Positions 1 to 7,758 are shown, numbered from the stretch's first letter. The stretch: 19,267 nt of DNA from Lentisphaerota bacterium (GCA_016934225.1 JAFGTH010000208.1:1-19267); one strand, 5' to 3'. Translations and numbers: made by a program. Notes: generated by a model not told the origin, from the letters alone.

Positions 1-1214
1 CGGCGCTGGCCGATGGAGAATCGTCAATTAGCGGATTTCTCAGAAGCGATGATTGCATACGCACACTGGGGGCGCTTGCAAATCTTGGCGCCGTTGTCGA
101 GGATGATGGCGAAACAATAAAAATACACGGTGTTTCCGGGAGAATGACAAGCCCTGGTTGCGTGATAGACATGGGCAATTCCGGCACGGGAATTCGTCTT
201 ATTTCGGGCCTGCTCGCCGGGCAACAGATTACGGTCGAGTTGACAGGTGACGAATCCTTGCGGTCTCGACCTATGGATAGAATCAAAGTTCCGCTGGAAA
301 TGATGGGAGCGGTTGTGGATCTGAAGGGCCATGGGGGATGTGCGCCAATCAGGATAAAAGGCGGACATTTGCACGGGATTAGCTACAAATTGCCGGTTGC
401 ATCCGCGCAGATCAAGTCATGCATTCTTATGGCCGGCCTTTTTGCCGATGGAATTACGGAAGTGGTTGAGCCGAGAGCTACTCGTGATCATACGGAAATA
501 GCAATGCGTTTGATGGACATCAATGTAAGTGTTGTCGGCAAGGCTATCAGGATTGAAGGTTACGGAACTCATCCGCCACATCTGTTGGCAAGACAATGGC
601 GTGTGCCGGGCGATTTTTCATCGTCCGCGTTCTGGATTGCAGCAGCAGCCGGACACGAAGGTTCGGAACTTACTGTAAAAAACGTCGGATTGAATCCGAG
701 GCGCACCGCTATGTTGAATATTTTGCGACGAATGGGCGCTGATATTGATATCAGACTTGACGAAGATGTCGGAGATGGAGGCGAACCGGCTGGAACGATA
801 ACTGTAAGAGGGCATTTTCTTGAGGGTACGGAAATATCGGGCGATGAAATTCCCAATGTGATAGACGAGTTGCCTGTGATCGCAGCCATTGGATCTGTAT
901 CAAACGGAAAAACCATAATACGCGATGCTTCGGAACTGCGCGTGAAGGAATCGGATCGAATAGCGACAATGCTTGAAGGTCTTATAGCACTTGGTGTCAA
1001 AGCGCGGGAAATGCCTGATGGCCTCGAAATCATCGGCAATGCGCATATCAGGGGCGGATGTTCGGTTCAAAGTCACGGTGATCATCGGATTGCAATGGCC
1101 ATGGCAATTCTTTCAACATTTGCCGACAGCGCCGTTGCCATAGAAGATGTCTCTTGCGTGGGCACCTCATACCCCGGATTTTGGGACGATATGCGGAGGC
1201 TTACGCGATTATGA
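1..1214 (+). CDS. aroA: 3-phosphoshikimate 1-carboxyvinyltransferase (EPSP synthase), 5' end missing
   Basis: EPSP synthase joins shikimate 3-phosphate and phosphoenolpyruvate in the sixth step of the cytoplasmic shikimate pathway to chorismate. The reading frame is open from base 3 to the TGA at 1212-1214 (403 residues in the window). The real start lies upstream, since the family is about 425-440 residues and the first visible residues (ALADGESSISGFLRSDD) match the region just after the N-terminal domain start. Family motifs are clear: GNSGTGIRL, PRATRDHTEIAM, ELRVKESDRIA and SHGDHRIAMAMAI, which cover the substrate-binding and catalytic Asp/Lys/Arg positions. The ATG at position 144 is internal and should not be taken as the start. 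The stop overlaps the cmk start as ATGA, so the two are probably co-transcribed and translationally coupled. Nothing in the visible part is disrupted. Confidence 0.96.
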   Translation, partial: ALADGESSISGFLRSDDCIRTLGALANLGAVVEDDGETIKIHGVSGRMTSPGCVIDMGNSGTGIRLISGLLAGQQITVELTGDESLRSRPMDRIKVPLEMMGAVVDLKGHGGCAPIRIKGGHLHGISYKLPVASAQIKSCILMAGLFADGITEVVEPRATRDHTEIAMRLMDINVSVVGKAIRIEGYGTHPPHLLARQWRVPGDFSSSAFWIAAAAGHEGSELTVKNVGLNPRRTAMLNILRRMGADIDIRLDEDVGDGGEPAGTITVRGHFLEGTEISGDEIPNVIDELPVIAAIGSVSNGKTIIRDASELRVKESDRIATMLEGLIALGVKAREMPDGLEIIGNAHIRGGCSVQSHGDHRIAMAMAILSTFADSAVAIEDVSCVGTSYPGFWDDMRRLTRL

Positions 1215-1885
1215 GCCGGATAATAACAATAGACGGACCCTCCGCATCGGGAAAATCCACCGTTGCCAGACAGATCGCAGACAGAATCGGCTTTGTATAT
1301 GTTGATTCAGGCGCTCTCTATCGTGGTATGGCGTGGAAAGCGTTGTTGGATCAGATTGATATCGGAAATGACGCTTGTTTGGATCAATTCGCCCATGATG
1401 TGATGTTCGAGTTTTTTTTACGGGGCCGGGCTGTGCGGTTTTACATCAATGGGCAAGAACCGGACAAAGAATTACGAACTGTCGAAGTGGACAATGTGGT
1501 AAGTGTTGTTGCGGCAACGCCGGCGGTTCGGACAAGAATTGTTGGATGGTTGCGTGATATGGTTCGTTTTGGAGATCTGGTTATAGAGGGCCGAGATATT
1601 GGAACAGCAGTATTTCCCCAATCCGCGCATAAATTCTATCTGGATGCTTCACCGGAGCAACGGGCAAAAAGGCGGCATGCGGAGATGAAAAATGGCGATC
1701 GGCCAAGTATTGATGATACAATGGCGTTTCTGGAAAAGCGTGACAATATAGACTCGAGCCGAAGTACCGATCCTCTTAAAATACCGGCAGGCGCAACAGT
1801 TATTGATTCGAGCAATATGCGGGTTGACGAAGTGGTCCGGCAAATCCTGGCAAAATTGCCTGATGAGTGGTACAGTGTGAGATGA
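1211..1885 (+). CDS. cmk: (d)CMP kinase
   Basis: Cytidylate kinase phosphorylates CMP and dCMP with ATP in pyrimidine nucleotide salvage and recycling. From the ATG at 1211 the protein is 224 residues, close to the usual 220-230. The Walker A loop GPSASGKST is at residues 9-17, followed by YVDSGALYRG (CMP-site region), IEGRDIGTAVFP, the arginine-rich lid QRAKRRHAEM, and RDNIDSSRSTDPL near the C-terminus, all in the order expected of bacterial Cmk. The frame stays open upstream to 1154, but the start at 1211 puts the P-loop at the normal distance and makes an ATGA overlap with aroA. The aroA-cmk pairing is common in bacteria. Confidence 0.96.
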   Translation: MSRIITIDGPSASGKSTVARQIADRIGFVYVDSGALYRGMAWKALLDQIDIGNDACLDQFAHDVMFEFFLRGRAVRFYINGQEPDKELRTVEVDNVVSVVAATPAVRTRIVGWLRDMVRFGDLVIEGRDIGTAVFPQSAHKFYLDASPEQRAKRRHAEMKNGDRPSIDDTMAFLEKRDNIDSSRSTDPLKIPAGATVIDSSNMRVDEVVRQILAKLPDEWYSVR

Positions 1886-1956
1886 AGGGTATTGTCCTTG
1901 CATCGCCTTCCGAATGGATGTAAAGTTCAACTCCTGAGAAAAAAAGGTGCATATCT

Positions 1957-2175
1957 GTGAAAGAAGAGTCCATAGAGGCAAATGGTGTGGTTGTGAAGGT
2001 TCTACCTGCAACTATGTATAGAGTGCGCCTCGAAAACGGTCACGAATTGATAGCTCATATTTCCGGGAAAATGCGGAAGAACTTTATTCGCATAACCGCA
2101 GGCGACAATGTGACAGTTCAGGTATCGCCGTATGATTTGACCAAAGGACGCATTACCTATCGCCACAAAGGTTGA
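1957..2175 (+). CDS. infA: Translation initiation factor IF-1
   Basis: IF-1 binds the ribosomal A site on the 30S subunit during initiation. The 72-residue product is the usual full length and is a single OB fold; the signature ENGHELIAHISGKMRKN and the ending SPYDLTKGRITYR are typical. The start is a GTG at 1957, with an A-rich leader and an AGGTG-like ribosome-binding site about 9 bases upstream; no in-frame ATG gives the right length. It follows cmk after a 71-bp gap and may share its transcript. The stop lies only 7 bp from the stop of the convergent pseudouridine synthase gene, leaving no room for a separate terminator. Confidence 0.95.
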   Translation: MKEESIEANGVVVKVLPATMYRVRLENGHELIAHISGKMRKNFIRITAGDNVTVQVSPYDLTKGRITYRHKG

Positions 2176-2182
2176 TCTTGCG

Positions 2183-3016
2183 CTAAGTCAGACCGAACAT
2201 CTTGAGACAACCGCGAATATCTTTTGGTAGGGGCGCTTTTACTGCGATTTCCTTTGACGTAAACGGATGTTTAAATCGCAGACCTGATGCGTGCAGCATT
2301 TGTCGCCCGATTTTCATGGTTTTTGAGGACGCAGTCGTTTTGACGCCGTAATACCTGTCTCCAAGCACCGGATGGCCTATTGAATGCAGGTGTTTCCGTA
2401 TCTGGTGTGTACGACCTGTTTCTATTGTTATCAGCAAGTGGGTTGCCGTCCGGTTTGTGTCGAGTACGCGAATATGCGTTAGAGCTTGTTTGCCGCCGAG
2501 CGGTGTGGCAATGGTTCGATTCTTGTCGCGCATACATCCTTGAACAATGGCGTGATATGTTTTGCGTATTTTTCTGTTGCGGAATACCGACACCACGGCG
2601 TCAAACGACTGTTGGTCACGAGCCATGAGCAGACAACCGGACGTGTCTCTGTCCAGACGATGCGCGGCTTTTATACCGGGACAGTTCAGTTGTTGAGCTA
2701 CAGTTTTTTCCAGACTATCCGGGCCGTTTGACAGCATTCCGGAACGTTTGTTGATAATCAGGTAATATTCATCCTCGTATATGATTTCCACGCTTTTTTC
2801 TGTCGGAACGTGATTACGCGCATTTGTAATTTCTACCTTATCCCCGGATTTCAGAATGTGTTTGGCCATCCATGTCCGTTTTCTGTTAACAAAGATGTTT
2901 CGTTGATCAAGCAGATCTTTTGCGCGACTATTGGAAACAGTCAGTTTGCCTGCAATAAAATGAAGCAATGTCATTCCGGCATCTGATCGGTTGGCTATCA
3001 ATAGAATAACGCTCAT
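2183..3016 (-). CDS. RluA-family pseudouridine synthase with S4 domain
   Basis: The product (277 residues) is an RluA-type enzyme that isomerises uridine to pseudouridine in rRNA or tRNA. Residues about 14-65 look like an S4 RNA-binding domain (KLTVSNSRAKDLLDQRNIFVN). The catalytic domain follows with the diagnostic motif HRLDRDTSG at 119-127, where Asp122 is the expected catalytic aspartate. ETGRTHQIRKH and GHPVLGDRYYG nearer the C-terminus are also family signatures. The substrate cannot be assigned between RluC- and RluD-like enzymes from sequence alone. The ATG start at 3016 has no clear Shine-Dalgarno sequence but overlaps the stop of a tiny 15-codon frame upstream on the same strand (3013-3060). 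The gene converges on infA with a 7-bp gap. Confidence 0.93.
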   Translation of the reverse strand: MSVILLIANRSDAGMTLLHFIAGKLTVSNSRAKDLLDQRNIFVNRKRTWMAKHILKSGDKVEITNARNHVPTEKSVEIIYEDEYYLIINKRSGMLSNGPDSLEKTVAQQLNCPGIKAAHRLDRDTSGCLLMARDQQSFDAVVSVFRNRKIRKTYHAIVQGCMRDKNRTIATPLGGKQALTHIRVLDTNRTATHLLITIETGRTHQIRKHLHSIGHPVLGDRYYGVKTTASSKTMKIGRQMLHASGLRFKHPFTSKEIAVKAPLPKDIRGCLKMFGLT

Positions 3017-3238
3017 GATATACTTTTGCTTTTTTCAAATAAATTATATATTACATTCATCGTAATTGTTTAGATTATCCTCCTGTTGCTGTAATAGAAA
3101 GCAAGAAAATTTTGTGGTCTGAGACTGAGGTTTCCGGCATTTGATTGGAGTACAAATTGAAACAAAAACTCAGTCCAACAGAAATGAGACGGTACGAAAC
3201 ATAAACTTTTATTTCAAGAATTAAGAACAAACAGGCGA

Positions 3239-3994
3239 GTGTTAATTGTCCGTGTCACCGGTATGTTATTGGCATGCTTACTCTCAGCATCTACCGCGGA
3301 TGCCGTCATGGTATGGGATAGGAAAGCTGGCGTTATATCCGAATATTTTGAGTACCATGAACCTGGAGTGATGAAGGAGTATGGCCTACAAGCCGGCCCA
3401 AGCGTCTCTGTATCCTGCAAGTCTGGCGCCTGGCGTTGGAATATTCTCGGCGATTGGCGGTTCGGGAATCTTCAATACGTCGGCGGAGTCGGCGCATTCT
3501 CAGGGTTGTTCAGAGTCAAAACTCCCAACGACGTTTATCAACTTCGTGTAGGCGGCGGTCGAACCATTGCGCTGGGTAGTCTGGCGCTTGTGCCGTGTCT
3601 GGGGGTGGGTGTCCGCCATTTAGTCAACGAACTCCCGGACTACGGTGTTCTGCAGGGTTATACGCGAGCGCAAACGTACATCTATGTGCCGGTGACTGTG
3701 TGTTTGGAGACGAAATTGTTCGACAAGAATGTTGTTTGTCGGTTTGAGTATGATTACTTTGTGCGCGGGTACAATCACGCTATGGACGAGAAGCTGGAAC
3801 AGGACGCTGGATTCGGATTAAAGGCATCAGCATCCTTGACGTGGGCCTCGTTATCGTGGTTGGCAGGTGCGGCATTAGAGATCGGGCCTTATATTTCATA
3901 TTGGGATATCGAGATATCGAATCTGTCGGGCGGATTGTATGAACCGTCAAATTATACCACTCAATTTGGTTTGCGGTGTGTTGCCATGTTTTAA
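3239..3994 (+). CDS. Secreted protein, probable outer-membrane beta-barrel, unknown function
   Basis: I do not recognise the family. The 251-residue product starts with a plausible Sec signal peptide (MLIVRVTGMLLACLLSASTADA, cleavage near residue 22). The rest alternates short polar and hydrophobic stretches rich in Gly, Tyr and Trp, as in small outer-membrane barrels (for example GGGRTIALGSLALVPCLGVG, YVPVTVCLETKLF), and it ends in phenylalanine, as BAM-inserted barrels usually do. The start is a GTG at 3239; the next candidate is the ATG at 3263, which would shorten the signal peptide. The gene stands alone between 222 bp of AT-rich upstream DNA and a strong hairpin downstream. The barrel lipoprotein at 14355-14900 has similar general features but no obvious sequence match by eye. 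Confidence 0.75.
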   Translation: MLIVRVTGMLLACLLSASTADAVMVWDRKAGVISEYFEYHEPGVMKEYGLQAGPSVSVSCKSGAWRWNILGDWRFGNLQYVGGVGAFSGLFRVKTPNDVYQLRVGGGRTIALGSLALVPCLGVGVRHLVNELPDYGVLQGYTRAQTYIYVPVTVCLETKLFDKNVVCRFEYDYFVRGYNHAMDEKLEQDAGFGLKASASLTWASLSWLAGAALEIGPYISYWDIEISNLSGGLYEPSNYTTQFGLRCVAMF

Positions 3995-4000
3995 TGAAAA

Positions 4001-4036
4001 GACACACTCTACCATGTGAGACTACATGAGTATGTC
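4001..4036. terminator. Bidirectional terminator hairpin between convergent genes
   Basis: The outer arm GACACACT (4001-4008) pairs with AGTATGTC (4029-4036) with one mismatch. Inside it CATGT (4013-4017) pairs with ACATG (4024-4028) around a 6-base loop. On the minus strand the hairpin is followed directly by TTTTCATT; on the plus strand by TTGCATTTTC. It lies between the stops of the convergent genes at 3994 and 4068, as expected of a shared rho-independent terminator. Confidence 0.5.
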
Positions 4037-4067
4037 TTGCATTTTCGCTAAGTCTCTTTGCGTTCTA

Positions 4068-4838
4068 CTACAGGATGGTATACGGCTCTGCGCTCCATGT
4101 GCCGTTGTCGCCTGATGTGTCCGTATATGTGCCGGTTATGTTGCCGCTATCGTCAACAGTTCCGGTAAGGTTTAGCGTCGTAGTACTGATCGCGGGTATA
4201 TATGACGTGCCGGTGATTGTGACTGTGTTGTCGTTGATCGTGCCGATCAGGGCATAGTATGTTGGTCCTACGGCGGGTATGATATCGTCTGCGATTGTTC
4301 CTGTTATGTCAGTACCGCTCTGTGTCAGTGTCATTAGTTTGCCGGGCGAAATCTCTCCGGGTAAAGCCGATACCTTGTTGAAGGCATAAGTTCCGGTGAC
4401 GTTTATTGGCTCCGGCGCTGTTTCTTGTATCTTGACTTGTGTCTTTACAATGATTTTTGCTTCTACCGTCCCGTCTTCATTCATGATAATATCTCGGATT
4501 ATCACTTCAGTACGATCTTGTACCTGGATGTCAATTTTAACTTCGACGCCATTGTATTCAATGATGATCGTATAATCGCCTGCGGGCACTCCTGAGAAGT
4601 AGAACATGCCATTTTTGTCGGTAGGCCCTTCGATATCGGTTCCATCAAGACGCACCCAGGCTTGGGCTACGGCGCCTGGCACGGTCTCAACATTGCATTC
4701 AGACACGTTGCCCCTGACAACGGAGTGTCCTGTTCCTGCAATTATTCGCACTTCTGAGTCGCTGTCATTACAGCCTGTAAAAATTCCGCATACAACCATC
4801 GCCGCAACCACGCTCGACAGAGCAGTTCTTTGATTCAT
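4068..4838 (-). CDS. Lipoprotein with carboxypeptidase-regulatory-like domain
   Basis: The 256-residue product has a lipoprotein signal peptide: hydrophobic SSVVAAMVVCG, then IFTGC with Cys23 as the probable lipidated residue (Phe at -3 is less usual than Leu). Residues about 38-115 resemble the small beta-sandwich of the carboxypeptidase regulatory-like group (VRGNVSE, GAVAQAWVRLDGT, TDKNGMFYFSGVPAGDYTI), which in other proteins is an extracellular Ig-like module. Residues about 145-256 form a second beta-rich domain with repeated TGT and ITGT turns, as in small barrel or lipocalin-like surface proteins. The ATG at 4838 is preferred to the TTG at 4844 because AAGGAAA lies 7-8 bases upstream of it. 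It probably has its own promoter (4890-4918). Envelope or surface location is inferred; no enzymatic motif is visible. Confidence 0.8.
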   Translation of the reverse strand: MNQRTALSSVVAAMVVCGIFTGCNDSDSEVRIIAGTGHSVVRGNVSECNVETVPGAVAQAWVRLDGTDIEGPTDKNGMFYFSGVPAGDYTIIIEYNGVEVKIDIQVQDRTEVIIRDIIMNEDGTVEAKIIVKTQVKIQETAPEPINVTGTYAFNKVSALPGEISPGKLMTLTQSGTDITGTIADDIIPAVGPTYYALIGTINDNTVTITGTSYIPAISTTTLNLTGTVDDSGNITGTYTDTSGDNGTWSAEPYTIL

Positions 4839-4889
4839 TAGCAAGTTTCCTTTTTTATTGACGAAGTTAAATTCTCAATTTGCCAAATG

Positions 4890-4918
4890 CTCATAGCGAT
4901 TAGTATCATGCAGGTCAA
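4890..4918 (-). promoter_or_regulatory. Candidate sigma-70-type promoter of the lipoprotein gene
   Basis: On the minus strand TTGACC (4918-4913) and TATGAG (4895-4890) are separated by 17 bp and match the consensus boxes at 5 of 6 and 4 of 6 positions. The predicted transcript would begin about 40-45 bases before the lipoprotein ATG at 4838, which carries its own Shine-Dalgarno sequence. The call rests on spacing and match only. Confidence 0.4.
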
Positions 4919-4974
4919 GAATTGTTTCGAAATTTATACAACCATACCGCAATCCATTCATTATTAGGCTGTTT

Positions 4975-5019
4975 TATTCATACAGCTTCATTCTCAATGC
5001 CTTGGTCTTGATTGGCCTG
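4975..5019 (-). repeat. Dispersed repeat, copy 1 (direct repeat with 7845-7890)
   Basis: These 45 bp match 7845-7890 with four substitutions and a single-base indel. Both copies have the same orientation. Read on the minus strand, this copy lies in a small open frame (5064 down to 4978, 28 codons) ending VQANQDQGIENEAV; copy 2 encodes VQANQDQGI in the same register before a stop. The shared tail suggests both derive from the end of one coding sequence, possibly a mobile-element gene, but I cannot name it. Confidence 0.75.
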
Positions 5020-5106
5020 TACGCCGAAAGCTTTCGTGGGCAGTTTTCGGGTGTAAAGGGCCATGTTATGTGATAGGTGGGCAAAGATTCAAGCAGCCAT
5101 ATTGAG

Positions 5107-5374
5107 GGGTTGTTCTGTTGATGCAGCGAGCATGGCGTGGAGCGCGGTGGACAGTTGTCTGCCGTGGTCGGTGAGGTGGTAACGGTGGCGGTTGGGCAGT
5201 TTGCCTACCTGTGTCGGACACGGCAGACAAGCGGATATGACCATGATCACGCAAGAGGCGAAGATGGCGGGTTATGCGGGCTGAAAGATGTTTATCGGTA
5301 CGTCCGGCGCCCCATGGGCTTGCGACGCTGACTTCGCGCTTCCGCCAATAGATGATGGGATTACGGCTTGATGG
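5107..5374 (-). pseudogene. Frameshifted remnant of a winged-helix, transposon-type protein (C-terminal part)
   Basis: On the minus strand one frame reads GRTDKHLSARITRHLRLL followed by RDHGHIR (about 5320-5220). The conserved continuation VGKLPNRHRYHLTDHGRQL, then STALHAMLAASTEQ (5208 down to about 5110), lies in a different frame. The pattern of a helix ending in (L)RxHGxIR, a short link, HRYxLTxxGR and then an Ala-rich helix is what I recall from the C-terminal winged-helix of transposase- or plasmid-associated proteins. The two parts join only if a frameshift lies near 5210-5230. The frame is closed by a stop at 5375-5377, so the N-terminal part is missing. No intact start exists. The family assignment is from memory of the motif, not a search. 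Confidence 0.55.
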
Positions 5375-5507
5375 TTACGTTCACTTTCGACTTGTCACTT
5401 TAGACCGGCGGTCGGTACTCTTTGATTGTTTGTATGCACAGTGAAAAGCCGATGGACGGACATTGCAAAATTGAGCGCGCCGTCCAAAATCAGATTGCGA
5501 GAATGTG

Positions 5508-7712
5508 ATGACTGAATTATTGCCTATAATACGCGACAAGAGTTTAGCTGACATCGAGGAATGGTTCATGTCAGGAATGGTGAGGGAACCTATTCCGATT
5601 CATGAAATGACGGATACGATTTCATATCTTGCAAATATCGGCGAAAACAAATTGGCGGTCAGTTGCGCGGATTTACTTCAAGATTGTCTCAGCACGGAGG
5701 AGCACGTTGAGAATTTAATCAGTATTTTGAGCTTGCGGTGTCGAATCGAGAATGACTCTTCGAATTTGAAAAATCTATGCCGCAATTCGCTGAAAAAAGC
5801 GTTGCCTGAGCGGCGAGGTCTGATTTTGATGAAAAATAGTGGATTTGAAACGGATACAAGCGCTTTGGAGTGTGTCCGACGTTTGGATGTTTTACGGAAA
5901 CTGGCGCCAGGAGTGTTGTGCCTCGACAAAACATGGGGCGCCGGCGAGGTTAAACGCGTGGACGATTTCTACGAAAAGGTGACAATAGATTTCGATAAGA
6001 AAAAAGATCATCAGATGTCGTTTGCCTATGCGGCAGAAACGCTGGAAATCATTTCCGAGGATCATGTGCTGGCGCTTAGGCGTATGAAGCCGGAGATACT
6101 GAAAGAAATTGCCGGAAATGATCCGGCGCGTCTGGTCCTTATGATTCTGAATAATCTGGGGCCGACACGTGTGGAAGATTTAAAAGATATTGTTGAGGAC
6201 GGGATTATTCCCTCTTCAGACTGGAAGCGATTTTGGGATTCCGCCAGAAAATCGCTGCGCGCCAATCCGCTTGTCGTTATTCCGGCGAAACGCAGTGATT
6301 CAATTCGCCTGCTCGAAAGCATCGCGGACAAGAATCTGGAAAAGTTGGACGCGCTTGTCATGGAACGCGACCCGGATTCAATTTTGAGGCTTATCGGTGA
6401 TATTGTGCAGGCAGCCGGCAAAACTGGTCTTGCCGCCGATTGTTTGGCTGAGGTATCGCGCCGTCTCGCGTATGTTGTGCATGCATCCGATCCGAGCAGA
6501 CTTGATCTGGTGGCTAAGGCTGTAGTTATGGCGCAAAAGCTTGATCTTGCCGAGATTGAAGATGCGCATCAGACCGGCGTTCTTAAAACGAATACAATTT
6601 TGAGAAGTCTGCTTGAAACAGGCCGATTTACGCAAACAGTGCGCTTGATGCCGGCGCGCGATGCGCGCGATCTCCTGAAAATACTTATGAAATGTGACAC
6701 GGAAAAAGTTTCAGATGTGTTGCTCGGATGTCAGGCCGATTTGAATGTCGGTGTTCTTGGAGAAAGTGTAGAGGCGTTGGTTTCCATGGGGAAGGGAGAT
6801 CTATGCGCCGACAGTATGCGGCAGGCTTTCGGTTCCAGGAAAGCCGGAATGGCATTGCTTTACTGGGCGTGTAGAAACATCCGTCGTTTCGTTGAATGGT
6901 CGCTCGCATCTCCGGCCTCTCTGTTGGAGCAGGTTATAGATGCGTTGAGCGTGAAGACCTCCGGTGAAGATCTGAAAGTTCAGAATCAACTCAGCAGTTT
7001 ATTGGAACAGAAAAGCTGGCTTGAAGAAGTGTTGGGCATGTTGAACTCGGAACAGAGGTCAGCAGTGTTGATCAAGGTGCGCGATGCGCAGGCGATGAAT
7101 ACAGGTTATGCGCGTTCGTTAATGGCTCGTATGATCAAGATATATCCGAATCTTGTCAGTGTAGCGGCTTATAACGATACGCATGATGAGCCTCAGGAGA
7201 AACACATTCGATTTACATCCTGGCGGAGTTACAATGAACGCAGAACGCAGTTGCGGATATTAGTCGAGAAAGAGATTCCTGAGAACAGTCGCGAGATTGC
7301 AGTTGCGAGGAGCTACGGTGATTTGAGAGAAAATGCCGAGTACAAGGCAGCGAAAGAACACCAAGGGATACTGCATCGCAGACGTGGCGAAATAGAATGC
7401 GACCTTAAAGAAGTAAAAGGAACTGATTTTGAGAAATGCCCGCATGATGTGGCCGGCGCGGGCACAATGGTAACTATAGACAGGCCGAACGGCAAATCGG
7501 AAACATATTGCATTCTTGGTGAATGGGATCGTGATGAAAAACTTGGCATTATATCGAACCAAAGCCGATTAGCGAAAATTCTTAACGGACACAGGCCGGG
7601 AGACAACCTGCAGTTGCCTGCGATAGACGGTGAAGAAAATTGCGTTTTAAAGGAAATTAGGCCCATAACAGAGGATATCCGAGCCTGGATTATGGGTGCC
7701 GAGAAAGCCTGA
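5508..7712 (+). CDS. greA: Long PVC-type transcription elongation factor GreA with large N-terminal helical extension
   Basis: GreA enters the RNA polymerase secondary channel and stimulates cleavage of backtracked transcripts. Only the last third is canonical GreA. A coiled-coil from about residue 579 carries the tip ARSYGDLRENAEYKAAKE, whose Asp605 and Glu608 correspond to the Mg-coordinating acidic pair; the FKBP-like C-terminal domain follows (GAGTMVTIDRPNGK, GIISNQSRLAKILNG, RPGDNLQLP). Ordinary GreA is about 158 residues; this protein is 734. The extension is mostly helical and may form TPR/HEAT-like repeats. It contains a small beta segment at about 143-185 (TWGAGEVKRVDDFYEKVTID) reminiscent of CarD/Tudor-like domains that contact polymerase. 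Chlamydial GreA is about 715 residues with the same plan. The start is ATG 5508 or the adjoining GTG 5505; neither has a clear Shine-Dalgarno sequence. Confidence 0.92.
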   Translation: MTELLPIIRDKSLADIEEWFMSGMVREPIPIHEMTDTISYLANIGENKLAVSCADLLQDCLSTEEHVENLISILSLRCRIENDSSNLKNLCRNSLKKALPERRGLILMKNSGFETDTSALECVRRLDVLRKLAPGVLCLDKTWGAGEVKRVDDFYEKVTIDFDKKKDHQMSFAYAAETLEIISEDHVLALRRMKPEILKEIAGNDPARLVLMILNNLGPTRVEDLKDIVEDGIIPSSDWKRFWDSARKSLRANPLVVIPAKRSDSIRLLESIADKNLEKLDALVMERDPDSILRLIGDIVQAAGKTGLAADCLAEVSRRLAYVVHASDPSRLDLVAKAVVMAQKLDLAEIEDAHQTGVLKTNTILRSLLETGRFTQTVRLMPARDARDLLKILMKCDTEKVSDVLLGCQADLNVGVLGESVEALVSMGKGDLCADSMRQAFGSRKAGMALLYWACRNIRRFVEWSLASPASLLEQVIDALSVKTSGEDLKVQNQLSSLLEQKSWLEEVLGMLNSEQRSAVLIKVRDAQAMNTGYARSLMARMIKIYPNLVSVAAYNDTHDEPQEKHIRFTSWRSYNERRTQLRILVEKEIPENSREIAVARSYGDLRENAEYKAAKEHQGILHRRRGEIECDLKEVKGTDFEKCPHDVAGAGTMVTIDRPNGKSETYCILGEWDRDEKLGIISNQSRLAKILNGHRPGDNLQLPAIDGEENCVLKEIRPITEDIRAWIMGAEKA

Positions 7713-7718
7713 TTAATG

Positions 7719-7740
7719 GAATTTCGTCTTCAAATTTTTT
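7719..7740 (+). terminator. Weak candidate terminator after greA
   Basis: GAATTT (7719-7724) can pair with AAATTT (7732-7737, one G-T wobble) around a 7-base loop, with further T residues to 7740. The stem is almost all A-T, so it is weak, but it lies 7 bp after the greA stop and just before the mobile-element remnant. Confidence 0.3.
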
Positions 7741-7758
7741 CGTTCAGCGCTGTTTCGC

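Larger units (their letters stand above)
4845..5504. other. 660-bp region without an intact gene: promoter, repeat copy and mobile-element debris
   Basis: This stretch separates the lipoprotein gene from greA. From left to right it holds the lipoprotein promoter (4890-4918), the first copy of the dispersed repeat (4975-5019), a frameshifted remnant of a winged-helix protein read on the minus strand (about 5107-5374), and the upstream region of greA (5375-5507), in which I could not identify a convincing promoter. Open frames in it are short and interrupted. The picture is one of old insertion and decay. Confidence 0.6.

Noticed and set aside
569..1039. Long minus-strand open frame of 156 codons inside aroA
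   Set aside because: It is antisense to a strongly conserved aroA and shows no domain or signal; it is a shadow of the codon pattern of the real gene.
1882..1923. Thirteen-codon frame MKGIVLASPSEWM overlapping the cmk stop
   Set aside because: The ATGA overlap is suggestive, but the frame is very short, lacks a ribosome-binding site and ends 33 bp before infA; there is no evidence of function.
3780..4007. Minus-strand 75-codon frame inside the 3' end of the barrel gene
   Set aside because: It is antisense to a gene with a signal peptide and beta-barrel pattern, and it crosses the terminator hairpin.
5066..5254. Minus-strand 62-codon frame rich in Pro and His
   Set aside because: Only its first residues (RDHGHIR) look genuine; after the frameshift near 5210-5230 it is out-of-frame read-through. 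It is covered by the pseudogene entry.
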